Shown here piece by piece: positions 12,138 through 24,551 of a DNA stretch of 64,000 nucleotides. Source of the stretch: Lithospermum erythrorhizon (taxonomy: Eukaryota > Streptophyta > Magnoliopsida > Boraginales > Boraginaceae); assembly GCA_019722365.1 (NCBI GenBank), contig JADFUC010001326.1, positions 186,001 to 250,000 on the forward strand, given 5' to 3'. The notes beneath the pieces were generated by a model. That model saw nothing but the letters and a program-made list of their open reading frames with translations. It was not told the DNA's origin and did no database searches. Within the stretch, counting starts at the first letter, position 1; every line of letters starts with the position of its first letter. Made by a program: the position numbers and the translations under genes.

Positions 12138-15100
12138 ATGAATAGTGGAAGAATAGGCAGAGGGATGGTACCATTACTTGCACTACAAGTAGTGAGTGAA
12201 TACTACCGCCTTGATCGGAAACCACCGATCACCGCCGCGCTTATCGCCTCCAACACCTTCATCTACTTGAGACCCAAATTTATTGATGCTCTTCTCCCAA
12301 CACTTGACGAGGTTTTGTTCAATTCTCACCTCATTATTAAGGTACCCGTTTTTTCGACGTTTTCTCGCATATTCACCGAAATCTTCACTACATCATAATC
12401 TCTACTCATTACATTTATTAATAAAATCATTGAAGAGAAAAGTATATAAATAAAAACAAACTTCAATGTAAAAATTTGTGTTGGTAAAGGAAAAAATCAG
12501 TTAATGCTAGATAATTAATTAAATTGATACGGAGGTATATAAATTACTAATGTTGGGAAATGTGAAATTTATTTGATTGTTTAGATTAAAACTAATTTGT
12601 TAAGAAAATCATTAATTATATAATTTTTAATGAGAGAGATAAATTTTATCAACCAATAGAAAAAATAATTAGGAGATAAAATAAAATTCAATGTAAAAAG
12701 TTGCATTGATAGAGTAAAACATCACTTATAATCAATTAAATTTGAGATCGAGGTAGTATAAATTAATAATGTCGGAAAATGTGAAATTTATCAAGTACTC
12801 CCTCCATCCATAATTGGAAATTGCTAAATTGATTCTCATTTAGTTCAAATATGTGACTGGCCTGGGAGCATAACGGTGCATCACCCCTCTCTCCATACGG
12901 TAGGTCTGCTCCGATCTACGTATGAGTTTTATAAAACATTCTCCCTCCGAAAAAAAAATATGCAGACGGTATATTTAAGTTGGGAGTTGAATTTAAAATT
13001 TTCTAAACGATTGTGTCAAATAAAATGTCCCTATCAAAAGTGATGGAGGGACTCTAATGAAAACATAAATCTAAAACGGTTAAATACCGTATCTTAAGTC
13101 AAACTATTTTTTAATTTATACTATATATAATGTACAATGGGTGGATTGACCTGCTACAAAGTCGCTCCAAATTAATGTATTTTCTATTTTACCCTTCGAT
13201 AATTTTTTTATTTTAATTTTCATGTAAGAGTTTGGCCACAGAATCACTAACAAGATATATTATCCATAAACTACTACTACTATTATTATTATCTACTACA
13301 TAATACTGTAATTATCACCAAGAGAAAATAAAAAGTTGTTTAACAAAGCATCTATCTTTATTTTTTTACGATAAATTTTTCATCTTATTTTCTTTTAGTT
13401 TTTTTAAATTTATTTATTTTTTCATTATAATTTTATTATAAAATAATAAAATAATTTTGGTACGCGCAGCATCGCACACATATAATAGTATAGATAATTG
13501 TTCAAACATAATTTGTCCTTGGACTTACATTGGCTCTATGGCCATGTTCAAAACATCGGTTCAACTAATTATTGTTAATATTGTCCTAAAAAGTGGAAGA
13601 AATTGCGCTTGCTATGATAACTATAGATTAAACTACAAGAATACAATAGGTCGACCAATCATAATCGGATTTGGATTACATTGAATACAGATAAGATAAT
13701 ACCCAAAAGAACACAATCATACCAATTCCATTGTTGTTGAATTCATGTTGAAATATACATTGGTATCCAAAAGTTTTTGTGGCACATCCATGCAATATGT
13801 CACCCATAATGGCAAACAACAAATTAGATGTTATGAAACATACTCTAATGAAAGGCTTCGTTTCCCATGTTTTAAAGTTCACACATTTATCTACGCAAAT
13901 CAAGATAATAATTCAAGTATTTGATTTGCATATAAGCGCCAATTCCAAATTATGGAAATGAAACCTTGCATTGGAGTCTATGTTTCTATAGCATCCCTAA
14001 TTTATTATTTTGTTATTATGGCTAACATAATGTATGCATGTCTTCCCAAAAACTTTTGCATACCCAATTCTACAGTATTAGCATTAGTGCTCTTGCGTTC
14101 TTTTTGGAGTTTTCAGATCCGCCACCTCCAATAAAACCCAAATTAGATTACAATTGGTTAACATATTTTATTCTTGGATTGAATCTATGTATATTGTGAC
14201 GGACACAATTTCTCCACTTCCGAGAATAGTATTAAAATAAGTACTTTAGTCAATGTTTTGAATGACTTAAGGGCAAAGTATGATACATGCTATTAAGTTT
14301 GAACAATTATCATAAAAAAGCAATACTTAGTTTGACTTAAAAGCGGTATTTGCCGGTTTTATTAGAGTTGGATTGTACATCAAGTTTGAAACAATAGTAA
14401 ACATAATTTGTTATGTATTTTCAATTCTCTATATCAATATATCGGCTAAATAATAGTTGGCTTTGGTTAAACTCCCTCCAAATAAGTCGATCTAATATAT
14501 ATTTCTATTTTTTCATGTCAAGCTTCAATCATTGATTCTTTCTAATGAATACAAATTTTGTATCGTTGAATGCTTGGATTTGTCTTTAAAAATATTTCAT
14601 GTAACTTTTCATAATATAACTAATAATATGTAACTTCACTTCTCTTAAAGGAGAAAAGGTCATGAACTATACATACCTATAACCCATAGCCTCATTGTTA
14701 GAAAATAGTTTAATAGTTTTAAAATAGAGGCAGTAGTTAATACTACATCCATAGTGAAAAGATTGTTCAGTTAGATTTTCAATGATCAAAATTAACAAAT
14801 TTTCTAGCTTTAATGAACATACATAAATTTGAATTTCAGTGATCATGTTAATAGTAATGGAGAATACTAGCGATTGATATATTTTTTTTACAAAATATTA
14901 TACAACATAGAAATATTCGAGTCCAAAATTATAAAATCAACTATCAAAATTTAAAATTAAACAATCTTTTTGAGATAGAGGTGGTACGGGATGATTTTCA
15001 GTTTATTAGCTAATACAAACTATGGATTGTAATTCATAAGGTATTGTTTTCAACTAAAACTGGATAATGAGACTTTTGATTTAGTTATAGTCTAAATGAA

Positions 15101-16281
15101 CTGATCTTTACGAGTTGTTACTTGAAATAATGAGAACTTTCTGGTCATGTCCCTCTGTAATGCCAAAGTGGTTCTTGTTGTGTTTGTATTTTTATTTATT
15201 TATGCGTTCCTTTATTACATGTTTGAGTCGATGTCAGTTTCATGATTGTTTGTTGGAATATGACAGTTTTATGTTTCTCACTTCAATCTGAATTATGTTT
15301 CAGAATGTAATCGTGGTTCATAAGTTCATGTGTTATGTTATACAATAGTCTGCAATCTAGATAATCAGTCAAACGTGGTAGTCATTGCAGGCTCATGGTT
15401 AATTGATGGATGCATGAATTTGTATTATGTTGTTCTAGGTTTTCTTGGATATGTATTTGAATTCATATGTCTAATACTCTAATATGATGTTTCTGTTTGT
15501 TGAGTAGCATAAAGATCTCAAACGCTTTTTCTTGTCGGCCTTCTATCACATTGGCGACTCTCACTTAGTATACAACATGCTCTCACTTTTGTGGAAAGGG
15601 ATCCAGTTGGAGACTTCAATGGGGAGTGCTGAGTTTGCATCCATGGTTGCAGTTCTGCTTGGTATGTCCCAGGGAATAACATTATTACTAGCCAAATCTC
15701 TTCTGCATTTCTTCAACTACAAGAGTGCGTATTACAATGAATATTCTGTTGGATTCTCCGGTGTACTCTTTGCCATGAAAATAGTCCTGAATGCCCAATC
15801 TGACAATTACACGAACGTCTATGGGGTTTTGGTACCAACACGATATGCTGCCTGGGCTGAACTTATTCTCATTCAGATGTTTGTGCCTCATGCATCTTTC
15901 CTGGGCCACTTGGGAGGAATTCTTGCTGGTCTTGTCTATGTGAACATAAAAAATTCTCTATATGGTCCCAGCCAACCCACAAGAGTCATCAGGTATCTTT
16001 TTAGCATGGTAGGTTGGCCTATAAGATTTGTCCGGCATTTATTTGGGTTCCGGAGAAGAAATTTTGGTAGAGGAAACGTTGGCGGAAGTGAGACAAGAAG
16101 CTTGTCTGGTGTTTGGCGATGCAGTGCTTGTACGTATGATAATCCAGATTGGTTTAGCACGTGCGAAATGTGCGGTACTGAACAGGAAGACGGGCACCCA
16201 TCACATGAATTTGCAGATCAGAGTGATGAAATTTCATTAGAGGAATTACGTCGTCGGAGAGTTCAAAGGTTTGGTCGATGA
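12138..16281 (+). CDS. RBL14: Rhomboid-like protein 14 (RanBP2-type zinc-finger rhomboid)
   Basis: Two exons, 12138-12341 and 15508-16281, separated by a 3,166-bp GT-AG intron, encode 325 residues that follow Arabidopsis RBL14 along the whole length. The rhomboid core has the catalytic serine in GFSG (Ser152) and the catalytic histidine in FLGHLGG (His202), so the dyad of an active intramembrane serine protease is present. Conserved stretches include HKDLKR, HLVYNM and LLWKGIQLETSMGS. After a basic linker, a RanBP2-type zinc finger lies at residues 271-290, with Cys273, Cys276, Cys287 and Cys290. The protein ends in an RRRRVQRFGR tail. The Arabidopsis orthologue is annotated as mitochondrial, but no clear transit peptide is visible here. 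The intron carries a MITE (12796-13056) and a long foldback (13700-14110). Confidence 0.93.
12796..13056. mobile_element. MITE-like element in RBL14 intron 1
   Basis: The left end TACTCCCTCCATCC and the right end GATGGAGGGACTCTA are inverted repeats of the Stowaway type, 261 bp apart. A further CTCCCTCCG word near 12942 suggests either a nested second copy or a composite of two damaged elements. It has no coding capacity. Confidence 0.6.
13700..14110. repeat. Long imperfect foldback in RBL14 intron 1
   Basis: Two arms of about 180 bp (about 13700-13885 and 13945-14110) are inverted copies of each other. For example, CAAAAGTTTTTGTGG in arm one matches the complement of arm two around 14040-14060. 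The words AGGCTTCGTTTCCCAT and AGGTTTCATTTCCAT also match, and AAAAGAAC lies at both outer ends. Identity looks like 70-75% with small gaps. About 60 bp separates the arms. A transcript of the intron could fold into a long hairpin. Confidence 0.65.
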
Positions 16282-16959
16282 TTTCTACAGAAGAAGTATA
16301 TATCTACCTAGGTGAAAAACACACTGACTTCACTTGTCTTTAGGTTGAAAAAGGTGTTACTTATTTTTCTGGCAATTTCATGGTATGTGAATGCAAGTTA
16401 ATTGAGAAGAGTGTAGAAAGAGCAAAATATATGAGTTGTGTCAAGTTTATTGGTTGCCTAGTGGTTGGTTTTGAGCATCTTCTTACTTAGATAATCTGAG
16501 CAAATGTTTGGAACCAGATCATCCCATATCTTTAATGAATTTCAATGTAAAAATAAGCTACCGTCATCTCAATATTATGTCAGACTACAAATATCAAAAT
16601 TGTTAATCTAATTGTTAGGAAGTGCTAGAAAAATATGGGACAAGAAACATTGTTGTGTTCAACTGTTCATAGATACTAAAATATCATGTATACACAATTT
16701 TTGTTGAAAAAATACACATAATAATTAATACCATACATATATTCCATTATGGATATTGAATAAATATTGAGAGGGGAAAATATTAAAGTTATCTAAAGGA
16801 AAGATTTCTTTTTGAGGAGGGTCAATTATTGTATTTCATCTCAAATAACTCATAATTATATGATAAATACTAAAATTTTCAAAGTTAAGGGAGTCGTCCC
16901 ATCATCTCTTTTAAATTCCAACAATGCTTAGGATAGCGTCCATATTAACTGTATAATAT
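16282..16959. other. 3' flank of RBL14
   Basis: Non-coding sequence following the RBL14 stop codon. The first few hundred bases are presumably its 3' untranslated region. No gene, RNA or defined repeat is recognised in the remainder. Confidence 0.5.
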
Positions 16960-17175
16960 TACTTCCAATTCATTTTAATTGACGTTTCCATTATCAAGTT
17001 TTGACCATCAATTATTTTGTATTAATTGTTCTAATAAATATATAATTGAAATTGTCTTTAAAAATATTTTAATAACATCATTTTCTTGAATTTTTTTATA
17101 ATATAATAAAAAAATAATTGATAATCAAAAGTTGGCATAAAAAAACATAAACTAGTATGAAAATGAATGGGAGTT
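16960..17175. mobile_element. Degenerate Stowaway-type MITE
   Basis: The left end starts TACTTCCAATTCATTTTAA and includes TTTTGACCATCAATTA. The reverse complement of the right end starts TAACTCCCATTCATTTTCA and includes TTTTGATTATCAATTA. These are long inverted ends of the same family as the cleaner element at 24109-24330, which has the same GACCATCAATTA word in both arms. About 216 bp, no coding capacity. Confidence 0.65.
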
Positions 17176-17416
17176 ACTGTAGAAATCCTTTAAATTAATA
17201 ATCGACAAATTAATAAACTCTATAAAATAATAATTTTTTTATTAATAAAGTCTTTAAATTTACACTCAATAAATTAACAATTCTATAAATGAATAAATTC
17301 CGTGATATTAATTTATCTATAGTATATATATATATATTTGGTACTAGTCTTTGTTGACTTTGGTCTCATAGTCTAGAATTCAGAGGTAGAAAGGAGATAA
17401 GCTTTATCATAGAAAA

Positions 17417-19031
17417 ATGTCAGTTTCAGTTTCATTTCACAACAGCATTAGCCTTGGATTCAATTCTGAGGTCATAAGCTCACGGCGGAGCCACCAGCAG
17501 CTGGTGGTTTCCTGCAGAACAAGAAGAGAGGACAGAACTGCCCGACATTCTCGTATCCGTAAGAAGGTCACCATTTTATTATTCTTTTAATCATTTCGAT
17601 ATAGTTTAAGATTTTAGTCGCAACCTACCAACAATTTATTAGTCGAGTTTGTCACACGTGACGTGACTTCACTAGTGTGTTTTAACTCACTCAATGATTT
17701 ACTGCTTATTACATCATCATGATGTCTACCGATGTCTATACAATGCGCATTCAATGATTAGCTGTTGTGGGTGCTCGGTTACAAAATAATCAAAGATTTT
17801 ATATTTTATGGTTCTAGGATATAATGAAATTTATAGAAATGGCTCATGACACTAGCGACTATTCTTATATATTGTGAAAAAGTAGATAGTATTTACACTT
17901 CACTCTTGGGTCAATTCGAAATTAATCCCCCTCTTTAGAGGCGGTGTGTTGTTGTTGGTGTATTGTGAATGTGTTTGATGAAATGTCTAAGAGTTAGTGA
18001 AGGAGAGGAATTGGGTTTTGGGTGTGAGAGGAAGAAGTGAGTGGCAGAATTTTGGCTTTAAAATGTCAAAATCTATTAACATTGTAATAACCCATCCGTT
18101 TGATAAGCAATGTTTTAGACTAGAGCACAACATTTACTGAGTTATTATATCCACTTTACTTTTTCTTCATGTTTCTCATGTAGTAATAGATCTCCCATTA
18201 TCACTTGTTTATTATCAGGTTGAAGGGACACCAGAAAGGCCAAGATTATGTGTCTTCCGCTCCAACAAGCATATATATGCCCAAGTGATTGACGATACAA
18301 AGATGCATACTCTTGCTTCTGCCTCGACTATGCAAAAACCTATATCAGAGGAGATGGATTTCAGTGCTGGCCCTACTATTGTAAGTGCATCTATCAAAGC
18401 TGAGTATGAAAGTAAAGTTATTCGGGAGATTTTAACCTCATCACACATATACCATCTTATTGACTATAAATTTAGTTTCCAAATTCAAGATATGATTCTG
18501 CATGAGCTAGCTTTTACGAATTGAAGTTGGGTGACATCTTAATATATCCTAATTTTCATCATCCGTGAAAGAGAGCAAGATATCATCTACTTGGTGATTC
18601 GATATTATTGTTATGGAAAGACAGTTAATAGAATATGTGGAATAGGCTTTTTTATGATATCCTTCAAGTATGATTTCAGGCTGTTTATACTGTGAATATG
18701 GATTCTGTTGGAACAGTTAAGAACTCGAATATCCATCTTGATTGATAAAGTTATCTCTGAGTTCGATGTTCAAGAACTTCTGTTTTGTTATTGAACATGA
18801 TCTAAAGTCATATGTCTGTTATTAACCATGATTTAGAGCCATATGTATGTACTGCTTGAATGTGAAAGCTTTTGGTGCTAGGATGTGGCGAGGAGAGTAG
18901 GTGAGCTTATCGGAAAGTCCTGCATCGAGAAGGGGATCACGAAGGTGGCCTTTGACAGAGGTGGATATCTTTACCATGGGCGCATTCAAGCCCTTGCTGA
19001 TGCAGCTCGTGAACAGGGACTTGAATTCTAG
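17417..19031 (+). CDS. RPL18: Chloroplast 50S ribosomal protein L18 (uL18c), nuclear-encoded
   Basis: Three exons, 17417-17566, 18219-18380 and 18882-19031, with GT-AG introns, encode 153 residues. Residues 1 to about 32 are rich in Ser, Val and hydroxylated residues and poor in acidic ones, as expected for a plastid transit peptide. The mature part begins around [17 protein letters not shown] and carries the uL18 signatures [20 protein letters not shown] and [21 protein letters not shown]. Bacterial-type uL18 binds 5S rRNA in the large subunit's central protuberance, and this copy would act in plastid ribosomes. Introns, transit peptide and nuclear context exclude a recent plastid DNA insertion. 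The start codon is the first ATG in frame and gives the transit peptide. Confidence 0.92.
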
Positions 19032-21594
19032 AATTCCTTTTATCTCTAGTTTACCTTCTCCTTCTTTCAGTTAACGACAAGATCAAGGGGTAAAATTGCA
19101 ATGTCAAGTTTGTATGTTTAATTGCAATAGACAAGAAGTTGTTCTTATTTTGAGTCATGTACTCTTTTTTAAATTCCTAATCCTGATGATGTTCTTTGGG
19201 TGTTGTTGCTTGAAGATTTGCATGTGAGAACATGTTTTCCTTATTTATGTCATCATTTTATAACATTGTACTAACTCAAATATGCAATACTACAATGGTG
19301 TTTTTGAAGTATTAATTTATCCATTGGGGAAATTAGAACACCCCTTTTATACACATATAGTTTTACTTCAATTCCAATTCCAATTCCAATTCCACTGCTC
19401 AACAAATACACCAAGAAAGTTCTCATGCAGAAAAAGTTGCTTGTTTGTTATACTCTTTTCTTTAAGAAGAAAACAATCATTGAGGCCATTTTCAAACAGC
19501 GAAACAAGAAAACACAAAACTCCATTCTTTCAAGTTTTGAGATAAACAACCAACCTCTAAAGGAAACAAACCACCAGCATCGAACTAGTCCGATGGGGGC
19601 AACCCCTGATTCAAACTTCCTATCTATTAGTAACCTATCATTTTTCTTTTCATTTTTGAAGGTAACATGAATATCTACATAGCGAAACAAGGTCAGTAAG
19701 ATGTCTTTAGAGACATACACATCAACGGCTGAGATTGCAAGCATTGGGATTGGATTTATCCAATATGGACCACATCACTTGTACATCCTCATAGCCACAT
19801 GCCATTACTTCCCCTTGTAGATCCATGGTTCTGTTATCTTGACATGGATATATGTCTGTAAATTGAGATGACATAAACATGATGAGCAATTCATTCATAA
19901 AGAAATCATGTATAGGACTTAGGGGATCAAATGTTGGTATTCTATGCTTTCTTAGAATTACTAAAAACTATGCTTGTTATTGTTAACTAAAGCTCATCAA
20001 AATACCAACTTCAATGCATGGAAGAATAAGATCCAACCATCCGCCTCCAAAATCCCAACGATCATATGTTATACTTTTTTGTAAGAGACAATTGACATGA
20101 TTTTAAACGATGTAATACAAAATATTCACTTATAATCCAAAGTGGTGACTCATGATCTTATATATAAACTAAATACAACACTTGAAAGAAAGGAAGAAAA
20201 ACACAAGTACCTTGGTTGGACTTCTTGTTATTAGTTGGTGGTTGATTGAAAAATGTGCAAGCCTTTCTGAAAGGGGAGGTAATTGTACGAACCCAAGATG
20301 TCATATTTAGTTCCAAGAAGATCGAACCCCTAAGGTTTCAAGTACTATGGATATCAACTGTATGTGTATATTTATATATGAATATAAGGAACAATTTGGG
20401 TAAAGGGATAGGCAAGATCCATGAGATGAGCTATTATGTATAATTATTTCTTTCCTTTCAAACTTCAGAACCCCATATTTTATTTTATCTCTTTTTATTT
20501 TTATTTTGCTTATCTCAATTTCTGAGGAAAAATAGCAATGCACATGGAGCACGGTCCCCAAACAGAGCTTTCCATGTGAACTCACCCTTTCCTTTCAAGA
20601 ACGTGACTTCCAATGATGTCAAACTTCTTCAAACAATTAGTTTACCAATTTTGACTAAATTACGCTAGGCAAGGCCCCATGTGATAGATTCGATCAAAAA
20701 ATATTAGATAGGAAAAATCGAACTCATAACCTTACTATCACAAACTCACTTGTTCCACTAACTTGATCATCCTTATAGGTAATATCTAAATTAGTTATGT
20801 TTTAACTTGATCGCCCATTTGTTGAGACGCAACCACTTGATAATCTATTCAATAAAACGATAATTTATACTCGTATGTACGAAGCAATCACGTATTTTAT
20901 TAAGGATCGAATGAGTTAAATGCCAATCGTAGTCTGGGAGTTGAGTGTCAAATTGTAAGGGAGACCGGTATCGGTTAATGGGGTCTGTTCCGACAAGAAT
21001 CTTATCTTGAGAAACAATACCAAAAAGAAATATTGTTTTTACATCCATACTCTAGGTATTGTTTGCTCAGAGATGTAATATATATGTAGATTGAAAAGTT
21101 GTGAGGTAGAAGTAACTTTGCATACCAGACAAGGCTCAAGGTTGGGAGTGGGAGCATTTCATGGAAGTAATTGCCAAATTGGTGGCCAGAAAACTATCAC
21201 TCAGCACATGAAAAGGTTGTCTATGTCGTATAGAATATAGTAATATTATAGTTTATAGATGATGATGGTCAAGTTGTTTGTTAATCTTCAAAGGGTTTTT
21301 CCTTTTTATAAAAGAATAGTAATTAATCTTGCTAAGAGATCGATTTATTTGGGTTGAATTGATGGATCGTCATTTAACGGTTAAATAGACTGAAAGTAGT
21401 TGAATGAAACATAGTGGTCGAATTGAGATGGTATTAAATATAGATGATCAAAATGATAAATAAACAAAATTTGAGCTTTTAAATTGCCCCTAAACTAACT
21501 ATCATTTTTCGATTGCTCCCTGAACTAACACTATCATTTCAGATTGTTCTCTGACCTCAAATTTTGACAATTAAAAACAGGCAACACAGACATA
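19032..21594. other. Intergenic, no gene recognised
   Basis: Downstream flank of the uL18c gene. About 19370-19395 holds a short hexanucleotide run (about four AATTCC units). Open frames at 19282-19744 (both strands) and 20246-20585 show no family resemblance. Around 20650-20790 the text has the look of a decayed retroposon tail (words such as ATCGAACTCATAACC), but I cannot assign it. Confidence 0.45.
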
Positions 21595-22852
21595 AGGGTA
21601 AAACAGACATTTTAAATATATTTGATTTTATGAATCATTTTTAAATAACAAATAATTAATTGGATCAATATTTAATACATTAATTAATTAGATCAATATT
21701 TAATACATTAATTAATTTCACAGTACGCTAACAAAATTCAAATCCAAAACCGAACCGAATCGAACATAACCGAAAATAACCGAAATCGGAGAGTGAATCG
21801 ATTAACCGAACCGATTTGTGCTCGAAAAATAAATAACCGAATGTATTTCGTTTGGTTCGTTTTCCTCGAGAACTGGCCTGCCTCGAATCGAATCCTAACC
21901 GATTATTTATTAATTAAAAAAATAAAAATATATATATATATATATATATATAACTTTAAAAAAATAACCGAACAAAACCTAAAATAATCGGTAACCGACC
22001 GAAACTGCTTCTGAATCGAATTCTACACCGGACCGGTTTTCGGCCCATCCCAAAAATAGAAGTTTATTTCTGCTTCGTTAAAAACAAAGAACTCTAACCC
22101 CACTGTCAATTCATAATCTTCAACCATACATCCACCATTCGAATCCTTCCTTCAGTTTTCTTAATGTCTTAAATAATTTAGTGACAGATAACAAGAGATT
22201 CGATCGAGATGATGCCGGACTTATTTCTATTTTGGATTAACTACATGTTTTGAGTTTTAAAGTTTAAATCTTTCCGTCCCTAGTTATCCTTTTGGATCCT
22301 TAACCATTTTTTAGTGGCATTGAGATATGGAGAATTGAAAGCTTTCTTCACAGGGAATTCATATGTTGTTTTGAAGGTAATAAATTCTTATTCATTAATT
22401 CCCATGTCTATGTCAAAGCTTATTCATAAATTCTTCTTCACATGGAAAATGGTTCAGAAGTCTTGAGCGAAATCGATGAGGATGATCCGTTTCTTGATGA
22501 TGATTTGCCTGATGATTTGTTTCTTGGTCTGTGTTTCAGTTTTTGATAGTGGGGGATTTTGTTTGTACTTTGGTTATTAAAGTTCTAAGGAATTATAAGA
22601 TTTTTAAGCTACAATTATGGAAATGGGAGGTGATGGTTTTGGTATTGATATGTAGGAGGTTGGTTCCCGGGTAGGAGGCAACCCTATACGGGATTCCGAT
22701 AGTGGAGTGAGGGTGGGGTGTAAGGTTGAAGATGATATTTTATTTTATTTTTAATTAATTAAGCATTGATTAACGTATTAAATATCGATCCAATTAAGCT
22801 GGTTATTTAAAAACGACTCATAAAAGCCAGAATATATTTAAAATATCTGCTT
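21595..22852. mobile_element. Unclassified element with ~100-bp inverted ends
   Basis: Sequence at about 21595-21700 reappears in inverse orientation at about 22745-22852. Matching words include TTTTAAATATATT, TTTTTAAATAAC, TTAATTGGATC and ATATTTAATAC. Similarity seems to continue outward for another ~50 bp at lower quality. Inside lie a stretch rich in CCGAACCGAAT-type words (21720-22050), a TA microsatellite, and a non-repetitive core (22070-22740). The size and long imperfect inverted ends fit a non-autonomous DNA element such as a MULE. No transposase and no clean target duplication are seen. A 69-bp direct repeat lies in the left end (21650-21718). Confidence 0.5.
21929..21952. repeat. 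(TA)n microsatellite
   Basis: About twelve uninterrupted TA units after an A-rich run, inside the unclassified element. Confidence 0.9.
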
Positions 22853-23984
22853 ACTTTATGCTTATTTGTTATACAGCCTGCGTGCTAAAAAGACGTTAAA
22901 AAGCAGCTAAAATCTCTCCCACGCTATTGCTTTGAAAGCTTGAAACTTAAAAGGCCATTTCAATGATTTAAAATAGCTCGCGTTTAATAAAATTTAGCCT
23001 TTATAGTTTAATTTTTTATATTTTATTTCAAACACTTCACATCATTTTATATAATATTTTGCATCTAATAATCCAACTACAATTCAACTTTTATATTTAA
23101 AATGGTTTATATTAAACTACTTTCTATCACTTCAAATTCCTCGATACAAGCTCTACCAAAAAAGAATTTAACTTGTTGAACAAACTAAACTCCTCACTCC
23201 TCCACCTAATTTAACTCCAATATTAATAACCACCACTATATGTATTTAACTCCTATTTTGAGATTTAATATCCACCATTGTAAATGGTATTATTTGTTTG
23301 TGAAATGTGGAAATCGAAGCAGAAAAAAGAAAAAGAAAAAAAGTGCACGTCCAAACGGGTCCTTAGTACTTAAAATCGTTGTACATTATATATAATAAAT
23401 CGAACAGTGTATCTATCGAGCCGTTCCCGGTATCACATAAACAAGTGCTGAGGGGCACACTTGGTCACGTGTCTTTACATTTTTCCTCTTAGTTATCCTA
23501 GCTCAAAGCAAATTGCATTCAATTAATTATCTATGCAATTTTTTGTCATATAAAATCATTAATTATTCAACAATAATTATATCAACTACTAATTTTGGGG
23601 ACCAGGTATTTTTCCTTTTTTTTTTAATCTTAATGTATGCATTAATTGTTTAATTTTTTTTTTCATATCAAAGTTGTAATCTTTTTCTAATAATATTTTA
23701 TGGGTTCTTGTTTTTTTCGAATAAAACATGATATTTTACCTTTCTTGATTTGGTAGTTGTTTTTAAGGTAGTTTCTTAAGAGTAATATTTTGTGTAGTGT
23801 GTTGGTGTTGTTAATATTGTGGAACATTGTAGCACATTGATAAAATTAAGACCTTTCGGGTGAACTAATATTGGTTTTAGGGAAACTATGTATTCTTATC
23901 AACATGTTCCAATGCATATTGCATATTAATAGGTTACCCCCTTATGCGGGATAGTATGCAGCATTACCCTGCGATTAGTTAGAG
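22853..23984. other. Intergenic, no gene recognised
   Basis: AT-rich sequence without recognisable exons or RNA genes. Only homopolymer T and A runs (for example near 23610-23660) are notable. Confidence 0.5.
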
Positions 23985-24106
23985 CTTGTTTCCGAAATGC
24001 CCCATTAGTGAAGTGCAAACACATTTAAGAGTGAGTGAGGTTGTTTCCAAAATGCCCGATGAGTGAAGTGCAAACACGGTCTAAGAGTGAAGTGCAAATA
24101 CTATCT
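23985..24106. repeat. Short direct repeats upstream of the MUSTANG gene
   Basis: The word GTGAAGTGCAAACAC occurs at about 24009 and again at 24065, with a third variant GTGAAGTGCAAATAC at about 24088. The preceding GTTTCCGAAATGCCC / GTTTCCAAAATGCCC is duplicated as well, giving a period near 57 bp. The reverse complement of the last unit (GTAGATAGTATTTGCACTTC) recurs at about 17882 as GTAGATAGTATTTACACTTC, so part of this is a dispersed repeat. Confidence 0.7.
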
Positions 24107-24108
24107 AC

Positions 24109-24330
24109 TACTCCCTCCAATCGAAATGATTGATGTTTTTGCATATCGAGGTGGAGATTTGACCATCAATTACTAATTATTCATTATTCAAATAAATATG
24201 AAATTTATATAATTATATGCGTCTTTGAAAATAGTTTCATAATGCTTGAAAGTATAATTTAAGAATAATTGATGGTCAAAGTTCCATCTCGATATACGAA
24301 AACCTCAATCATTTTGGATTGAAGGGAGTA
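24109..24330. mobile_element. Stowaway-type MITE with ~64-bp inverted ends
   Basis: A 222-bp element. The left arm begins TACTCCCTCCAATCGAAATG and continues to ACCATCAATTA; the inverse of the right arm begins TACTCCCTTCAATCCAAAAT and runs to the same ACCATCAATTA word. The ~64-bp arms match with few differences, so it is one of the youngest-looking repeats in the window. It ends 221 bp before the MUSTANG start codon and probably lies in that gene's promoter or 5' leader. Confidence 0.88.
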
Positions 24331-24551
24331 TTTAACAATTGATAAGAAACATAGGTAATATAATGAGCCATTTGATTTATTCTAAATAGTTAGTGAGATT
24401 TTAACTATTCCCATATGTTTGGTAATGTAATGAGTCATTTTGATTGTGTAATCATTGTTCCTTTTATGGTATACTCCGTAATGTTTATGCAGTGAGAAAT
24501 ATTGGATTTGGAAATTGGGTTTGTGTATGATACATCCACATTGGCCTCACG

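Noticed and set aside
14470..14650. Another MITE in RBL14 intron 1
   Set aside because: Only a left-like end (ACTCCCTCCAAAT) is visible; no matching right end was found.
15688..16240. Minus- and plus-strand frames inside RBL14 exon 2
   Set aside because: Shadows of the RBL14 frame.
17417..19031. Plastid DNA insertion carrying rpl18
   Set aside because: The gene has two spliceosomal introns and a transit peptide, so it is a normal nuclear gene.
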